Below are positions 24,614 through 35,868 of a stretch of DNA of 64,000 bases, piece after piece. Below the pieces are notes generated by a model. That model had not been told where the DNA came from. It did no database searches and saw only the letters and a program-made list of their open reading frames with translations. The stretch is from Chrysopilus asiliformis (taxonomy: Eukaryota; Arthropoda; Insecta; Diptera; Rhagionidae): NCBI GenBank assembly GCA_964034945.1, contig OZ035960.1, forward strand, positions 87,280,348-87,344,347, given 5' to 3'. A program made the translations under genes and the position numbers. Positions within the stretch are counted from its first letter, which is position 1. Every line of letters starts with the position of its first letter.

Positions 24614-25520
24614 CAGTGTAACCTCGTTAGTTCGGCTCAATTAAAACGGAGGTGATAATAAATATCGAAATATCTGGATTACCGAAGAACTGTATTATAT
24701 TGCTGTAAAAGTTACGAAACAGACTCCCAGTACATCCAAGAAATATATTTTATTGTTGAAGACAAGATATCATAAAAAAAAAAAAAAACTCTTTATTAAA
24801 AAACTCAGTAATATTAGTTTGTTTTACAGTTTTTTTTAGTTTGTAAAATGAGTGCAGACTCCCTTAATCTCCTTATAGCAAGGCTGTCTTATAGTGCCGC
24901 TTGATTTTCTTTCGCCCATTGTAGACATACACTGAAGCTGTTGATGACGACTCCATGTTTAATACTACCTCTCATTTCAACCACTTCAAGACCTTACTCT
25001 TCTTCGTTACACACGTCTTCTATAGGCAGCAAGTTTTCATTTCCATTGATCCATTCCTCTATCTATACTTCTGTTAATTGATCCTCTGTTCTTTTTGACG
25101 TCCGATATGGTTGAAGTTTCTACTGGGAATTCTCTAGCTAATGCCTTACCACTATCTCCCCTGCCCATTTTCCAAAATGGTGTTTTTCTCGGCTAGAGAC
25201 AATGTTTTATGTGATCTTTCGGTGGCATTTTGAAGAACTTCGAAATCACATGAATAACCAAATGCAATGCCAGAGACAGGGATGACAGATGCCTACCGAA
25301 GAATCACCCTGTGGGCTCAAAATAGCTCTAAAATGGGGTTAGAAACCCCCTGTATATCTTCCTTGGCCAGAAATACCTACAAAATTACTGTCATTCTGTC
25401 AATCCGGATTACCAAAATAGTTCAAATCCGGATTACAATATGCATAATGTAATGAATTAGCTTGTCCGAATTATTGAATAATTCGGATTACTGGAGGTCC
25501 GGACTAACAAGGTTGCACTG
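24614..25520. mobile_element. Pogo/Tigger-type DNA transposon, decayed
   Basis: CAGTGTAACCTCGTTAGTTC at the left and its diverged reverse complement at the right (ending AAGGTTGCACTG), each flanked by TA. CAGTN.AACCTCG termini with TA duplications fit pogo/Tigger. The minus strand near 25010-25075 reads EEWINGNENLLPIEDVCNEE then stop, like a Tigger C-terminus. 907 bp. Confidence 0.65.
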
Positions 25521-25524
25521 TATA

Positions 25525-26330
25525 AAAATATTATTTTTTTACAAAATCTAAAATATCTCGATAACAGTTAAAGATATAGATTTGCGGTAAAAGGGAAATT
25601 TATAGAGAATTTTAATATCTTTAATTCTTCCTTAACCTATTTTTACGAGGAACCGTTAGTGTGGAAGCGATTTGCAAATCTAATTTTCTACCTTTGAATG
25701 AATATATGTCAGTACAGGTAAAATATAGCGGATAATGATTGAAGACAAAATTGTGGGAATCCTTATTCTCTTCAATTCGCCTCATACATTGAACCACTTA
25801 AAAACCGTTTGTTTTCAAGATCATTGCAAAAAGTTGATTCTTTTGAAATAACGGTATATCTCGATAACGCTTTGAGATACGGTTCAAATTAGAACTCCAA
25901 TGAAAGACAAAAGTCTAGGGAATTTTATTGTCTCCAACTTTTGTCATACATAAAACTACAGAAAAGTGCATAGTTTCACAACTTATTCATGATATATCAT
26001 ATAGGAGTATATTCGATTTAAGAACGCATCGACCCAAACGTCGGACACAAAAATGAACTACACCAGGGTGTTTGGGATGACAAATGATTTTGATTTCCGT
26101 ATGTCCGTCCGTCTGTCCTTTAACACCATAACTTACCAAAGGATTGAGATAGAGATTTGAAATTTCGTATAGTTGCGTTTCTCGTAAATGGTAAGGCCAA
26201 GTTCTTGAACAGCTAAAATCGGACCATTCCTTCCCCATGCGAGCGAAAGATTCAGTCATCATTTCAATTTTAAAAATTTTTTTTTTCACAACCTTTCTTT
26301 TCACACTTGTTTATGCGTGCGTGCCTTCAA
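25525..26330 (-). repeat. Diverged relative of family H plus interspersed repeat, reverse orientation
   Basis: 25525-25700 is the reverse of 11655-11810. 26040-26240 has the family H order reversed and diverged: acaccagggtgtttgg, tatgtccgtccgtctgtcc, then a ggccaagttcttgaac block. A similar fragment begins at 35205. It may be a sister family. Confidence 0.5.
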
Positions 26331-26742
26331 AGTTGCGCCGAGATCTCGAGTAGTTTTCGATCGGTCTAAACTGATGCAAACGCGCCCGGTTGAAGTAAGG
26401 TGTAAAATCGGCTTTTGAAATCTTCTAATAAAACTGATGACAAAGAAAAAACAATTTTCATAAAATTGTAAAATTGAGTGCTGTTCATTGAATGCATCAT
26501 GCTTTTCAAACCCCTATTCCCCCACCCTCTCTCTACACTTTTTATCGATTTTTTCGTGTGATTCAATACCACGATCACGGTCTCGAATACTTTCCGCCCT
26601 CCCTAAATGTGTGACGTATTTTGTGGACAGCCCCTTACCGTGCCCTATCTTGGCTTAAGAACTACTCAACCGATTTCAATTTAGAAAATATACGTTTGTG
26701 AATTGTATTAAAGAAATGTATAACTGTTGTTGATAAGAGTTA

Positions 26743-27125
26743 TGCTACATTTACACGAATGACAAATTTGTCATTTTTTTCTTGTCATTATGTTAATTCC
26801 CGTGTAAATGGAATAATTTTTGTAATTTTTTCTGTCAGAAAATGTCAATCTCTCATAAAAGAATAAACTTGTCCATTCTTTTATGCCAGATTGTCATTCG
26901 TACAAACGCAATATTAGTTATGACAAAAGTTGAATACTAAAGTTGTCATAACTAATATTGCGTTTGCACGAATGACAATCTGGCATAAAAGAATGGACAA
27001 GTTCATTCTTTTATGAGAGATTGACATTTTCTGACAGAAAAATTACAAAAATTATGCCATTTACACGGGAATTAACATAATGACAAGTAAAAAATGACAA
27101 ATTTGTCATTCGTGTAAATGTAGCA
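26743..27125. mobile_element. 383-bp full palindrome MITE, copy 1 (Harbinger-type)
   Basis: The whole element is an inverted repeat: TGCTACATTTACACGAATGA at the left is mirrored at the right, with only about 19 bp unpaired at the centre. TTA flanks both ends (26740-26742 and 27126-27128). TWA duplications point to the PIF/Harbinger group. A copy of identical length is at 54679-55061. Confidence 0.85.
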
Positions 27126-27128
27126 TTA

Positions 27129-28360
27129 AAAAGCTCCCAAAATTTTTAATTCTATCGGCGGCTCGACTTAATAAAATACTTACCATCAATGAATCAACAT
27201 TAAGTTCTAATACAGTTCCAAGCGCCAACGTATACTGAATAAAAAAATTGTTTGCATCAGTTGAAGAAGAAACATGTATCTAAAAACCTACAACAAAAAG
27301 GCTCCACACGACTACACGATATTTAAAAAAAAGTTTATCTCCCAGTAAAAAAAAATCTTTCAAAGTAGATTCACTAAAAACTCGTCCCCCAAAAAAACAC
27401 TGCAATCAAGCAATGGGTTGATTTCGTACAGCATTTCTAAATCAATTTAAACGTAGAACGTTTTTCATACTGCCTGAAATAAAGAAACCGGAGTTTTCGA
27501 AATCATTTAAGTCATTAAATACGTTGAAAAGGCGAAAAGTAGATATCGTCTCATTATCGCAACATGTTCTACCAAAAAACGAGAACATAAAAGTTTAAGG
27601 TGAACCAGACAGGTAACAAGACTATTAATCTCTGTAGTCGTCACTGTCCTAAACTCCAAGCATCCCTTCTAATAAATAAAAATTCGATCCGATTCACATG
27701 AATTCGTTCGCGTGGTAAACGTTATCGTTGATGTCTCCAAACAGGACGTGTGCGACTTTAAAATGTTACCCGAATTTAAAAATAAACAACAGATTATCGC
27801 CGAAAATATTCGCACCATATTGAGATTTTTTATATTTAGGTAAAGAAAAAGTTTTTTTTTGTGAGCAACTGCTTTTTGACAAAAACACATGTAAAACGAT
27901 TTAAGCTTACATTTCAACCGGTTGTCTTCATGATGTAAACTTTAATTAACTTTACTCAAAATTGACTTTACATTTACTATTTGAATTTCCTGTCGATAAG
28001 ATTTTTACATTAAATAATTTTCAAAAAAAAAAACTGCTTCAAATTTACTTCAAAGCAATTGGCATTTCACCTTCTCTCTGTGTACTGAGGTGTAGTACAC
28101 CTCAAGTTATATTTAAATTTTAATACCGATATACCGAATCGAAAAAAAAATAAATAATTTTATACACAATTAGAAAAACTTCATGAAAATCGGTCAAATC
28201 AGACTTTAGTTGTAAAACTTAAAAAAAAAACTCTAGCACTGATCGCGTACTGAGTGTAATACACATCTAAAAAATTTCATGAAAATCAGTTGGCTTTACT
28301 CTAGTAATATGGCTTGAACTTGAAAGACAATCAAAAAACAATCCCCTTGCTTAAAGTATA
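27129..28360. other. Mostly unassigned DNA
   Basis: Contains one candidate minus-strand exon (27184-27234). 28080-28290 repeats a phrase (tgtactgag..gtagtacac; aaaatttcatgaaaatcagt) like an old transposon tail. No gene is recognised. Confidence 0.35.
27184..27234 (-). CDS. Candidate isolated exon, 17 codons
   Basis: On the minus strand a strong acceptor (caatttttttattcag) and a strong donor (gtaagtatt) bracket 51 nt, open in phase 0 as YTLALGTVLELNVDSLM. No partner exon was found with matching phase. Confidence 0.25.
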
Positions 28361-29674
28361 CCCAAGTAGCACCGTAGGGTAATATCGCCCTGTTGAAAGA
28401 CTCCACGCCTTATTCTTAGTCGAGAAGTCCAATTTACGCCCTATTAAAATCCCTTAAAGACGTATTTTCTTATAGGACATATCTGCTGGTCGAGAGGACG
28501 ACCGAACGACTTAAATTTAGGCCTTCGTCGAAGTATCGCCCAATAGGGCTTAAGGAGGACATCTCGTTTTTATTGTCATGACCAATATTGGCTTTAATAG
28601 ACCTTACGTCTTCTTTTGACCCTATTCGGTCTATTAAGACGCCACTTCTAAAGCACGAAAAAACTATAATGTCCTATAGGGCGACATTTCCATCGAAATA
28701 TCCCTATTGGGCGTATTAGAGCAAGACAGAAAACCAAGTGCGAGAAGTTTGTCCTCTGATTAGAGAGGAAGCCTGGATATGGGGCTTATTAAGAGAGTAA
28801 TTTTGTGCTTTGTCTCACTTTGTCTCAAGTTCTTTTGTCTCACTAAAACAGGTGACATTTTTTATTATCTCTGAAAAAATATTTCGGCGCCCTAACAGAC
28901 TTGAATTCCACTAGACGCCCTTTTAGGTGTATTTGAAGGTATTCACGCCCTCCCATTAGAACTTAACGTCTAATAGGGCGCGAAAATGAGCTGACGCGTC
29001 TTTGAGGGCGCACATGTTTCCATCCGCCATATTCCACATTGATGTTGATTCAAATAATTTCCCTTCGAAAATTAAACTTCTTATTTTAAGCTAACCACTG
29101 GAGGAAATCGCATAAAAAATAGATGGGAGACAATTTTGAAACAGCACAATTTCATTGCCATCAAAATTTTACTGAATGAAAGGAAAAAAAAATTTGACGA
29201 AAAATAAAATTAAAGAAATTTTTTGTTGAAAACAAAATATTTAGATGGCCCATTTCAATATAAAGCATTTTAGATAGCATTTTGTCAAAAAAAAATTAGT
29301 TGCAACTGAAATGGCAGCATATAACATGATGAAAAATCCATTACAAATGTCCATTTACAAAAATTCTAAAATAATTTTCGCCATTAAATTCGTTCCATAT
29401 TCATTTCAGCCGTACGCATACATCTTCTCATTCTTTCAGATTGCTTTATCGTTCTGAGATGTTTGTTTCAGTCCCAGTGCGAGATATTGAGAGCGGGCTG
29501 TCGCAGAAAGCTATAAAGCTTTTGCGTCGCCCTATTGGGCTTCAAATCGTTCCCCAATGTCGAATATTCGTCCACTTAAGTGGACGAATGGTGGGCGCCT
29601 CGTCCAACATTTCGCCCAATAGGTACGAATTTGTAGACGAAGCGCCCACGATTCGCCCTATTGTGCTGCTTGGG
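28361..29674. mobile_element. 1.3-kb DNA transposon with CCCAAG termini and repeated GCCCTATTGGGC motifs
   Basis: CCCAAGTAGCACCGTAGGG at the left is matched inverted at the right (CCCTATTGTGCTGCTTGGG); TA flanks each side (28359-28360 and 29675-29676). Inside, variants of the palindrome GCCCTATTGGGC recur at least eight times in both halves. A 24-bp perfect palindrome is centred on CTTAAG at 29566-29589. No transposase is recognised. Confidence 0.65.
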
Positions 29675-29676
29675 TA

Positions 29677-32136
29677 GGTCCTCAAGAGTTACGCTGTAAA
29701 ATTTATGTTCAGTCGATCGAGTGGTTTGGGAGTTAGAGCTCTTTTAAAGCGAGCAAGAAGGCCTTTTTTCTGAAATTTTTATTAAATTTTTCACAAATTC
29801 AAACTATTTGCAACTGTTAGCCCGCGATTTTTGCCTGTAAAAATTTGACGCAGAAGTTACTTTACTCGTGTTTCGAACTTAGCTTTCCAGTTCGCACAAC
29901 CATGCTTTCACCTGAGTCCTTGACCTTAATTGGTATATTTCATGAAAAAAAATTATTAAAAATGTTTCCTTTTCTCCTTTTGCATAGTTAAAATAATAAA
30001 TTAATGGTTATGCCTTCAAAACAAACAAAAAAGAATTTAAAAAACGGTCGACCCACGCGTAACTAATAACATATTGTTATATTTACAAGACCTGGAAGCT
30101 GAGAAATTCTTCTAGAACTGTGAATTTTTTTTTTCCAAAAATAACAATATGATAGGTATAGGAAAGCAAAAATGAAAGAAATGCGCCGCAGGCGAAAACA
30201 ATTCGAATCGTTAATATGCTGTTAATATCTTTAGCCCGCTTATAACTTCTTTAATACCAAGGAAGCAAGATTGCCTTAAAATAGTCATTTCTTCTAAATT
30301 CATCCGGTGTTCCAGGATTTTTTTTAAATATAGAGTTAAGAGTGTACAGCACTGAAGTGCGTTGCTTAGCATTATATTTGCGGAGGGAGTCATTTGATTT
30401 GCGAAGTCACAAGCAACTTTTTCAAAAATTTAATTGCCGACATTTTGTTTTGAAAGTCTCGTGTAACCACTGTGGTTACATCTACGTCGCGCGTACCCCT
30501 AGGGTTACATCTACGGCTGGTTGGGAAACACTGATTTACCTCATACTGTTTTCAAAATTAATTATTTACTTTATCACAGAGAACTGATCACCGCCTGGTC
30601 TAGTTGTGTCGTCGTTTCTATCGATAATAATATTTCATATTCGGCTTTGTAACGACCTCAAGGCTGGTTTATCGCAAAGACACAAAAATCTAAGAAAGTG
30701 ACTCTATAAATCTACAGATGTTTTCGTGTATAACTGTTTTCCTTTTTTTGTGTTACGTTCTATAAGCTTAAAATTAATTTAACTAGAATTCACTTTTTTA
30801 TGTTGATTGTGTCGCCGTTTTTTTCTAGAAAAAGAACAAACTAGAAATAAATTTATTAACCAACACAATTTGAGTTAATAAATCTTAAAAAACACTAAGA
30901 AAAATAGTTTTTTTATATTTCTGATCAGTTAGAAGAATTATAACAACTCCTTCACTTCAATGATTTTTTTTTCTTTTACTGTAATACCGATCGTATCGTA
31001 AAGATCAAAATTTATAGATCACCTTCTAAGTTTTGTTCATTTTTATTTCATTTTGAAACGTTGGTAGGGTACTACGAGCGATCAGCGGCGGCGTCGACTT
31101 CCAATTTTAATAAAAAAAAACGAAAAACTGAAACAACAAATGCGACAAGATCGCAATAATGATCGTTAGGTTATCTGTCTGGATTATAAGTAATCTTACG
31201 TTAGTTTTACGAGTATAGCAATAACGGCAGCACTAACAAAACATTGCGGGAATAGTGAAACATTTGTAACACTATGCTGACATTATTGATCATTTTGCTT
31301 TAGTTACCGAAATTCTGTAAAGGGTCTAAAGATTTAAGGTTACCTCGTAACTCATTGTCATCTTTACGAAAATAAATGAGGCCATCCGCAGTTAGAATCT
31401 GTGCGCAACAGTTTGACCATAATAGGTCAAACCTATTCCCGTATTTGTTTTCGAAAATTGTTCAACAAGTTTTCCAATGTCTGACGTTATTTCTTGAAGT
31501 AGCATCTTGCAACTGTTTAAGGTTTGTGTCGTTTTACTAAATCTTTTGGTTTATTTCTTACCGTGTTGATTCTTAGATTTATGTGATTGGTACGTGTGAT
31601 TTATTTGAGAAAGATTCATGCCTTTGATCAGGTAGGAACCTTTATAGATCGGAACACGCTGTTGGAAAATTGTCTCGAACAAAAAAAATGTTTACGATTG
31701 CTTTTTCGATTGCTATTTTTTGTGGCAAATAATTAACTCAAAAATATTCTAAGGAAACTTCAACAAAAAAGAAACTAAATACTGTCACCGAAATATTCAA
31801 AGGTAATTAGGCAATGGGATAAATGTTATCCTCGGTTTACAGCAGAAATCAACAAAGCCAAAAATGTTGGTTTAGAATAAAAAACTTTTTAAAAAAAAGT
31901 AAAAAAAACGACTTAAAAATGCACTAAAAAGGAAAAAATAACTTTTTTTTGGAAGTTGGTGCCAAAATAGAAACAAACAATTTGCTCTCTTTTATTGTAC
32001 AATATATAAAATTAAAAAATTTCTAATAAATAAAATTATTATTTATTGAATTGTACCAAAAGTTTTTGTTTTCTAATAAGTCACAGAGATGAGATTCAAA
32101 CCATTATTTTTTTACAGCCTACCTACATAATATAAA
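29677..32136. other. Unassigned DNA
   Basis: Holds one protein-like minus frame (30251-30406) and two palindromic phrases at 30450-30515 (GTAACCACTGTGGTTAC; CCCTAGGGTTACATC). 30600-31700 is non-repetitive, with no accepted exon. Confidence 0.35.
30251..30406 (-). CDS. Protein-like 51-codon ORF without a start
   Basis: The minus-strand frame contains NSIFKKNPGTPDEFRRNDYF followed by KAILLPWY and a stop. Residue mix and codon choice look like protein, but there is no start codon and no clear splice pattern. It is likely a transposon fragment or exon remnant. Confidence 0.2.
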   Translation of the reverse strand, partial: LRKSNDSLRKYNAKQRTSVLYTLNSIFKKNPGTPDEFRRNDYFKAILLPWY

Positions 32137-33090
32137 CATAACAAAAGCCATATTTGCCAATCTGGCAATTATTGAAAACCCGTATGGTGATTTAAGTGAA
32201 CAGTTGTACCAAAATTACACTTTGAAGTCAAAGTTTCCAATGAGATTTTTTAAAATTTGTTCCAATCGGATTTTGATGTATGGAAGTTTTATGTAGAATC
32301 ATATCCTAAATAACTTTTGTTCTGGCACTTTTTTGATAAGATGCACCGTTTTTGAGATATTCGCAAAAAACGATTTCGTTCGTATGGGGGGTACCCCCCC
32401 TAATGGACCGTTTTCGCCCATTAACGAACTTAGCCTTGCATTTTACGAAAAACGGATCTGCGCAAAATTTCAAGGCTCTAGCTCAATCCGTGCGTCCGCA
32501 ATCGAGTTCACAGACAGACGGACAGACGGACGGACATGCGGAAATCAAAATCTTTTGTCATTCCTAACACACTGGTGTAATTCATTTTTGTGTGTGATGA
32601 CGGGATCTTGGCGTTACAAACGGTAAGGCAAAGTTAGTATACCCTTTGGTATTCCATACCATACGAGTATAAAAATTTCAGCGGTATTGTTCCTTACTTG
32701 GCACGTTGCCCTTAACCCACGTCAACATTAACAATTATTCTTTTGTTTTTGGGTAAGCTCCGTTAAAATTAAAAAAATATTCTTTTGTCAGATGTCGTCA
32801 CGAAAGATAAAATATTTTCATTTGGATAGCAGTAATAGAATTGGTGATAGCTGTAAAAGTAACACTCAAGAAATATGAATAGAAGTCCTCTTTAAGTTTC
32901 TATTTTGGCCCCAACTTCCAAAAAAATTATTTTTTCCTTTTTAGTGCACTTTTAGATTGTACAATAAAAGAGAGCAAATTGTTTGTTTCTATTTTGGCAC
33001 CAACTTCCAAAAAAAAGTTATTTTTTCCTTTTTAGTGCATTTTTAAGTCGGTTTTTTTTACTTTTTTTTAAAAAGTTTTTTATTTTATAA
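31876..33090. repeat. Large inverted repeat around a family H copy
   Basis: 31880-32010 (tttttaaaaaaaagtaaaa..., aagttggtgccaaaatagaa, caatttgctctcttttattg) is repeated in reverse complement at about 32960-33085. A second partial copy is at 32896-32965. The arms are about 140 bp and the spacer about 950 bp. Confidence 0.65.
32137..32677 (+). mobile_element. Family H copy
   Basis: Opens acataacaaaagccatatttg and ends cgagtataaaaa, with GGGGGTACCCCCCC (about 32387) and a short (GACG/GACA)n tract. About 25 bp of the ATTCGTATCAAAATTCGAAC section is replaced by TTTAAGTGA, a change shared with the fragment at 48394. Confidence 0.8.
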
Positions 33091-33128
33091 TTTTTAGTGA
33101 CTTTTGGTATATACATATTATATAGATA

Positions 33129-33604
33129 TATTTAATGTTAGGAAATGGGTAGAGCAAGTAAAGCCGCAGCCCGCGTGCGAAAACGGCGTTACGAATCGAT
33201 AGCCTTCAACCCCCTTAGTGACACTGGAAAGTTTCATTAAGATCGGACCAGCGAATTCGAAGATACCAGGCGAGGGGTATCGAGGGGAGGGAAAAGTCAG
33301 GTTTTGTAGTGGAAAATCAAACCCCTTAGCCTTCTTAGTAATACTGTAAAGCTTCATTAAGATCGGACCACCGAATTCGAAGATACCAGGCGAGGAGTGT
33401 CGAAGGGGAATTTTCTCAGAGGGGATACCTATCTAGATCGTATTTTTGTCCCCGAAAATCCCTAACACCCAAGTTTCATGAAAATCGTTAGGCCTGTTTT
33501 CGAGATCCATTGTGCAGACAGACAGACTGACAGACAGAAGGACGACAGTCCTAGTATTATATTATAGGATATACCTATTTAATGTTAGGAAATGGGTAGA
33601 GCAA
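33129..33604. mobile_element. Insertion flanked by 29-bp direct repeats
   Basis: tatttaatgttaggaaatgg and the following 9 bp occur at 33129-33157 and again at 33576-33604. Between them lie two 135-bp tandem units (gatcggacc.gcgaattcgaag), a CAGACAGACAGAC tract and a hairpin cctagtattatattatagga. Long target duplications would suggest retrotransposition; local duplication is the alternative. Confidence 0.55.
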
Positions 33605-33789
33605 AACTTTAATCGTTCCAAACAGCGAACAGTAAGTTGTAAACTAAATTTTAGAGGTCGACAGCAAAAATGTTGGTCACCAACATTTTTTAGATCGACA
33701 GAAACCTTTCGTTAACCTTACAGACTTCTAAACATTAGAATTGGATTAGGCGACCCTAAAAACCCCCATATGTGTTTGTTTTTTATCTG

Positions 33790-34497
33790 GAAAATTTGAG
33801 GGTTGAAGGATTCGCTGCCCCCCAAAATATACGCATAAAAATTTTCAGACCGATCGGACCATCCGATTAGGGGACAGGGGAGGGGTTTAGAAGCGAAAGG
33901 GGTAGGGGAAAATAGATAAGGGGAAAACACTAGCCGTCCCCCAAAATGTGAGCATACAAATTTTCAGATCGATCGGACCATCCGATTGGGAGTTGACAGG
34001 GGAGGGGTTAAGAAGCGAAAGGGGTAGGGGAAAATAGATAAGGGGAAAACACTAGCCGTCCCCCAAAAAGGTACGCATACAAATTTTCAGACCGATCGGA
34101 CCATCCGATTGGGAGTTGACAGGGGAGGGGTTAAGAAGCGAAAGGGGTAGGGGAAAATAGATAAGGGGAAAACACTAGCCGTCCCCCAAAATGTGAGCAT
34201 ACAAATTTTCAGATCGATCGGACCATCCGATTGGGAGTTGACAGGGGAGGGGTTAAGAAGCGAAAGGGGTAGGGGAAAATAGATAAGGGGAAAACACTAG
34301 CCGTCCCCCAAAAAGGTACGCATACAAATTTTTAGACCGATCGGACCATCCGATTGGGAGTTGACAGGGGAGGGGTTAAGAAGCGAAAGGGGTAGGGGAA
34401 AATAGATAAGGGGAAAACACTAGCCGTCCCCCAAAATGTACGCATACAAATTTTCAGATCGATCGGACCATCCGATTGGGAGTTGACAGGGGAGGGG
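33790..34497. repeat. Minisatellite with alternating 122/123-bp units
   Basis: Recurrent cactagccgtcccccaaaa at 33928, 34050, 34173, 34295 and 34418 gives spacings of 122, 123, 122, 123. Units alternate between ATGTGAGCAT..CAGATCGATC and AGGTACGCAT..AGACCGATC versions, so the true repeat is a 245-bp dimer. GC-rich and G-rich on the + strand. Confidence 0.85.
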
Positions 34498-34599
34498 AAG
34501 GCCGGGAAACGTCGGAGAGAGGGGAAATTAAAATGGGACCAACTAGGGAGTGAACTCTGTCATCCACCAACGTTTCAACAAAATCCATGCAACGGCACC

Positions 34600-34705
34600 C
34601 AAGTACTGCGTGAACATACAGATATAAAATAAATAAATAAATAAAGTTGGACCAAAACGAATTGATAACCTCCTCCTTTTTTGGAAGTCGGTTAAAAAAC
34701 CGAGT
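34600..34705. repeat. LINE-like 3' tail with (AATA)n
   Basis: gatataaaataaataaataaataaag is followed by ttggaccaaaacgaattg, cctcctccttttttggaag and tcggttaaaaa. Short tandem tails next to a conserved end are typical of RTE-like LINE 3' ends; the body is missing. Confidence 0.4.
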
Positions 34706-34734
34706 TTGAATAATTGTATATTTTTTATACTCTA

Positions 34735-35199
34735 CTAGCAGACCATTCGTTGCCAGCTTAAAGTGTTTTGTATAAATTTTAGAATGCCAAAAAACCATAA
34801 ATAACTTAAAAACTTTTGGAAAAAAATGTTATCCTTACAGGACCTTCGAATTTTGAAATTCCAACACCAGATTCGTGATAAGCAACCCTGAAAATCTCCC
34901 AAAGCCAGTTTTTGCTATCCTTACAGGACCTTCCATTTTGAATTTTGAAAATCTAACACCGGATTCGTTATCAACGACTCCGGAAACCCTCTTATGTCGA
35001 TTTTTCCCGGGAAAAAATGGGAAAAAGGATATTTGCGTTATCCTTACAGGATCTTCTGTTTCGAATTTTGAAAATCTAACATAGCTCATGGCAACGCAGA
35101 TCATTTTGCAAAAAACCGCGTAAAAATCGGTCCAGTAGTTTTAGAGTTTTGTAATCTCCAACAGACAGACAAATATCCATTTTTATATATGTATATAGA
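34735..35199 (-). mobile_element. Helitron-like element, short copy
   Basis: On the minus strand it begins A|TCTATATAC... and ends ...CTAG|T (CTAG at 34735-34738), with a weak hairpin before the end and a (CAGA)n tract near the 5' end. The interior has three diverged units of about 100 bp starting tatccttacagga.ctt. 5'-TC, 3'-CTRR and insertion between A and T are Helitron features. Confidence 0.65.
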
Positions 35200-35288
35200 T
35201 ATGATATATCATATAGAACTTAGCCGAGCCATCTAAGTTCTTAAACGGACAAAATCGGACTATTCCTTCTCAAACGAAACAGTTTTAA

Positions 35289-35523
35289 CACTCTAACTGC
35301 CACGTCAGTCAAAAAGACCTGACACCTAACTGTACACAACGGCCACAATGAAAATTATTAAAGTGTTCGCTGCAACCGCAACGTTTTTTGTAGTTGCACA
35401 TATTTTATGGTAATAAAATAACATTTAGGTATAATTTTGTTTCAATTTTTTTTCTCTTAGTGCCTTTTTGACTGAAACCAAAATATTCGAAAAAGGCTTA
35501 AAACTGTCGTGGCAGTTAGAGTG
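35289..35523. mobile_element. piggyBac-type MITE, CACTCTAAC family, copy 1
   Basis: TTAA|CACTCTAACTGCCACG ... CGTGGCAGTTAGAGTG|TTAA, a perfect 16-bp inverted repeat with TTAA on both sides. 235 bp. The interior gttcgctgcaaccgcaacg is shared with the copy at 52915. Confidence 0.85.
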
Positions 35524-35868
35524 TTAAAAGACAAAAGAGTTTTTTACTGTGTTCAACTTTTGCCATAATTAAAACTGAAAAACACGAAGTTTCGAAGTCT
35601 ATAATTTTAGTTATTGTCTATAATTTTAGTTTTGGCGAATTGATCGAAAACTAACGGTTTTCCGAAGTGACATGTAGATATAAATTATAGGTGACAATAT
35701 TCCTCACAACTTCACTTTTACAGTTAGCCATTATCTTTATTCGTTCTCGAGATATTGGCACAATTATATCTGAAGGCCTTTTTTCTGAAATTTTTCGAAT
35801 AACCAATGTCGCAAAATAAACACAATTTCATTTTTGTGAAACTAATAACTACTTTTTTATAATATTTA

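Noticed and set aside
26743..27125. Hairpin microRNA precursor
   Set aside because: The perfect 180-bp arms, TTA duplication and an identical-length second copy indicate a MITE.
27669..27818. 49-codon minus-strand ORF starting MVRIFSAIICCLFLNSG, signal-peptide-like
   Set aside because: Short, no splice donor in the right phase to reach 27184-27234, and no similarity recognised.
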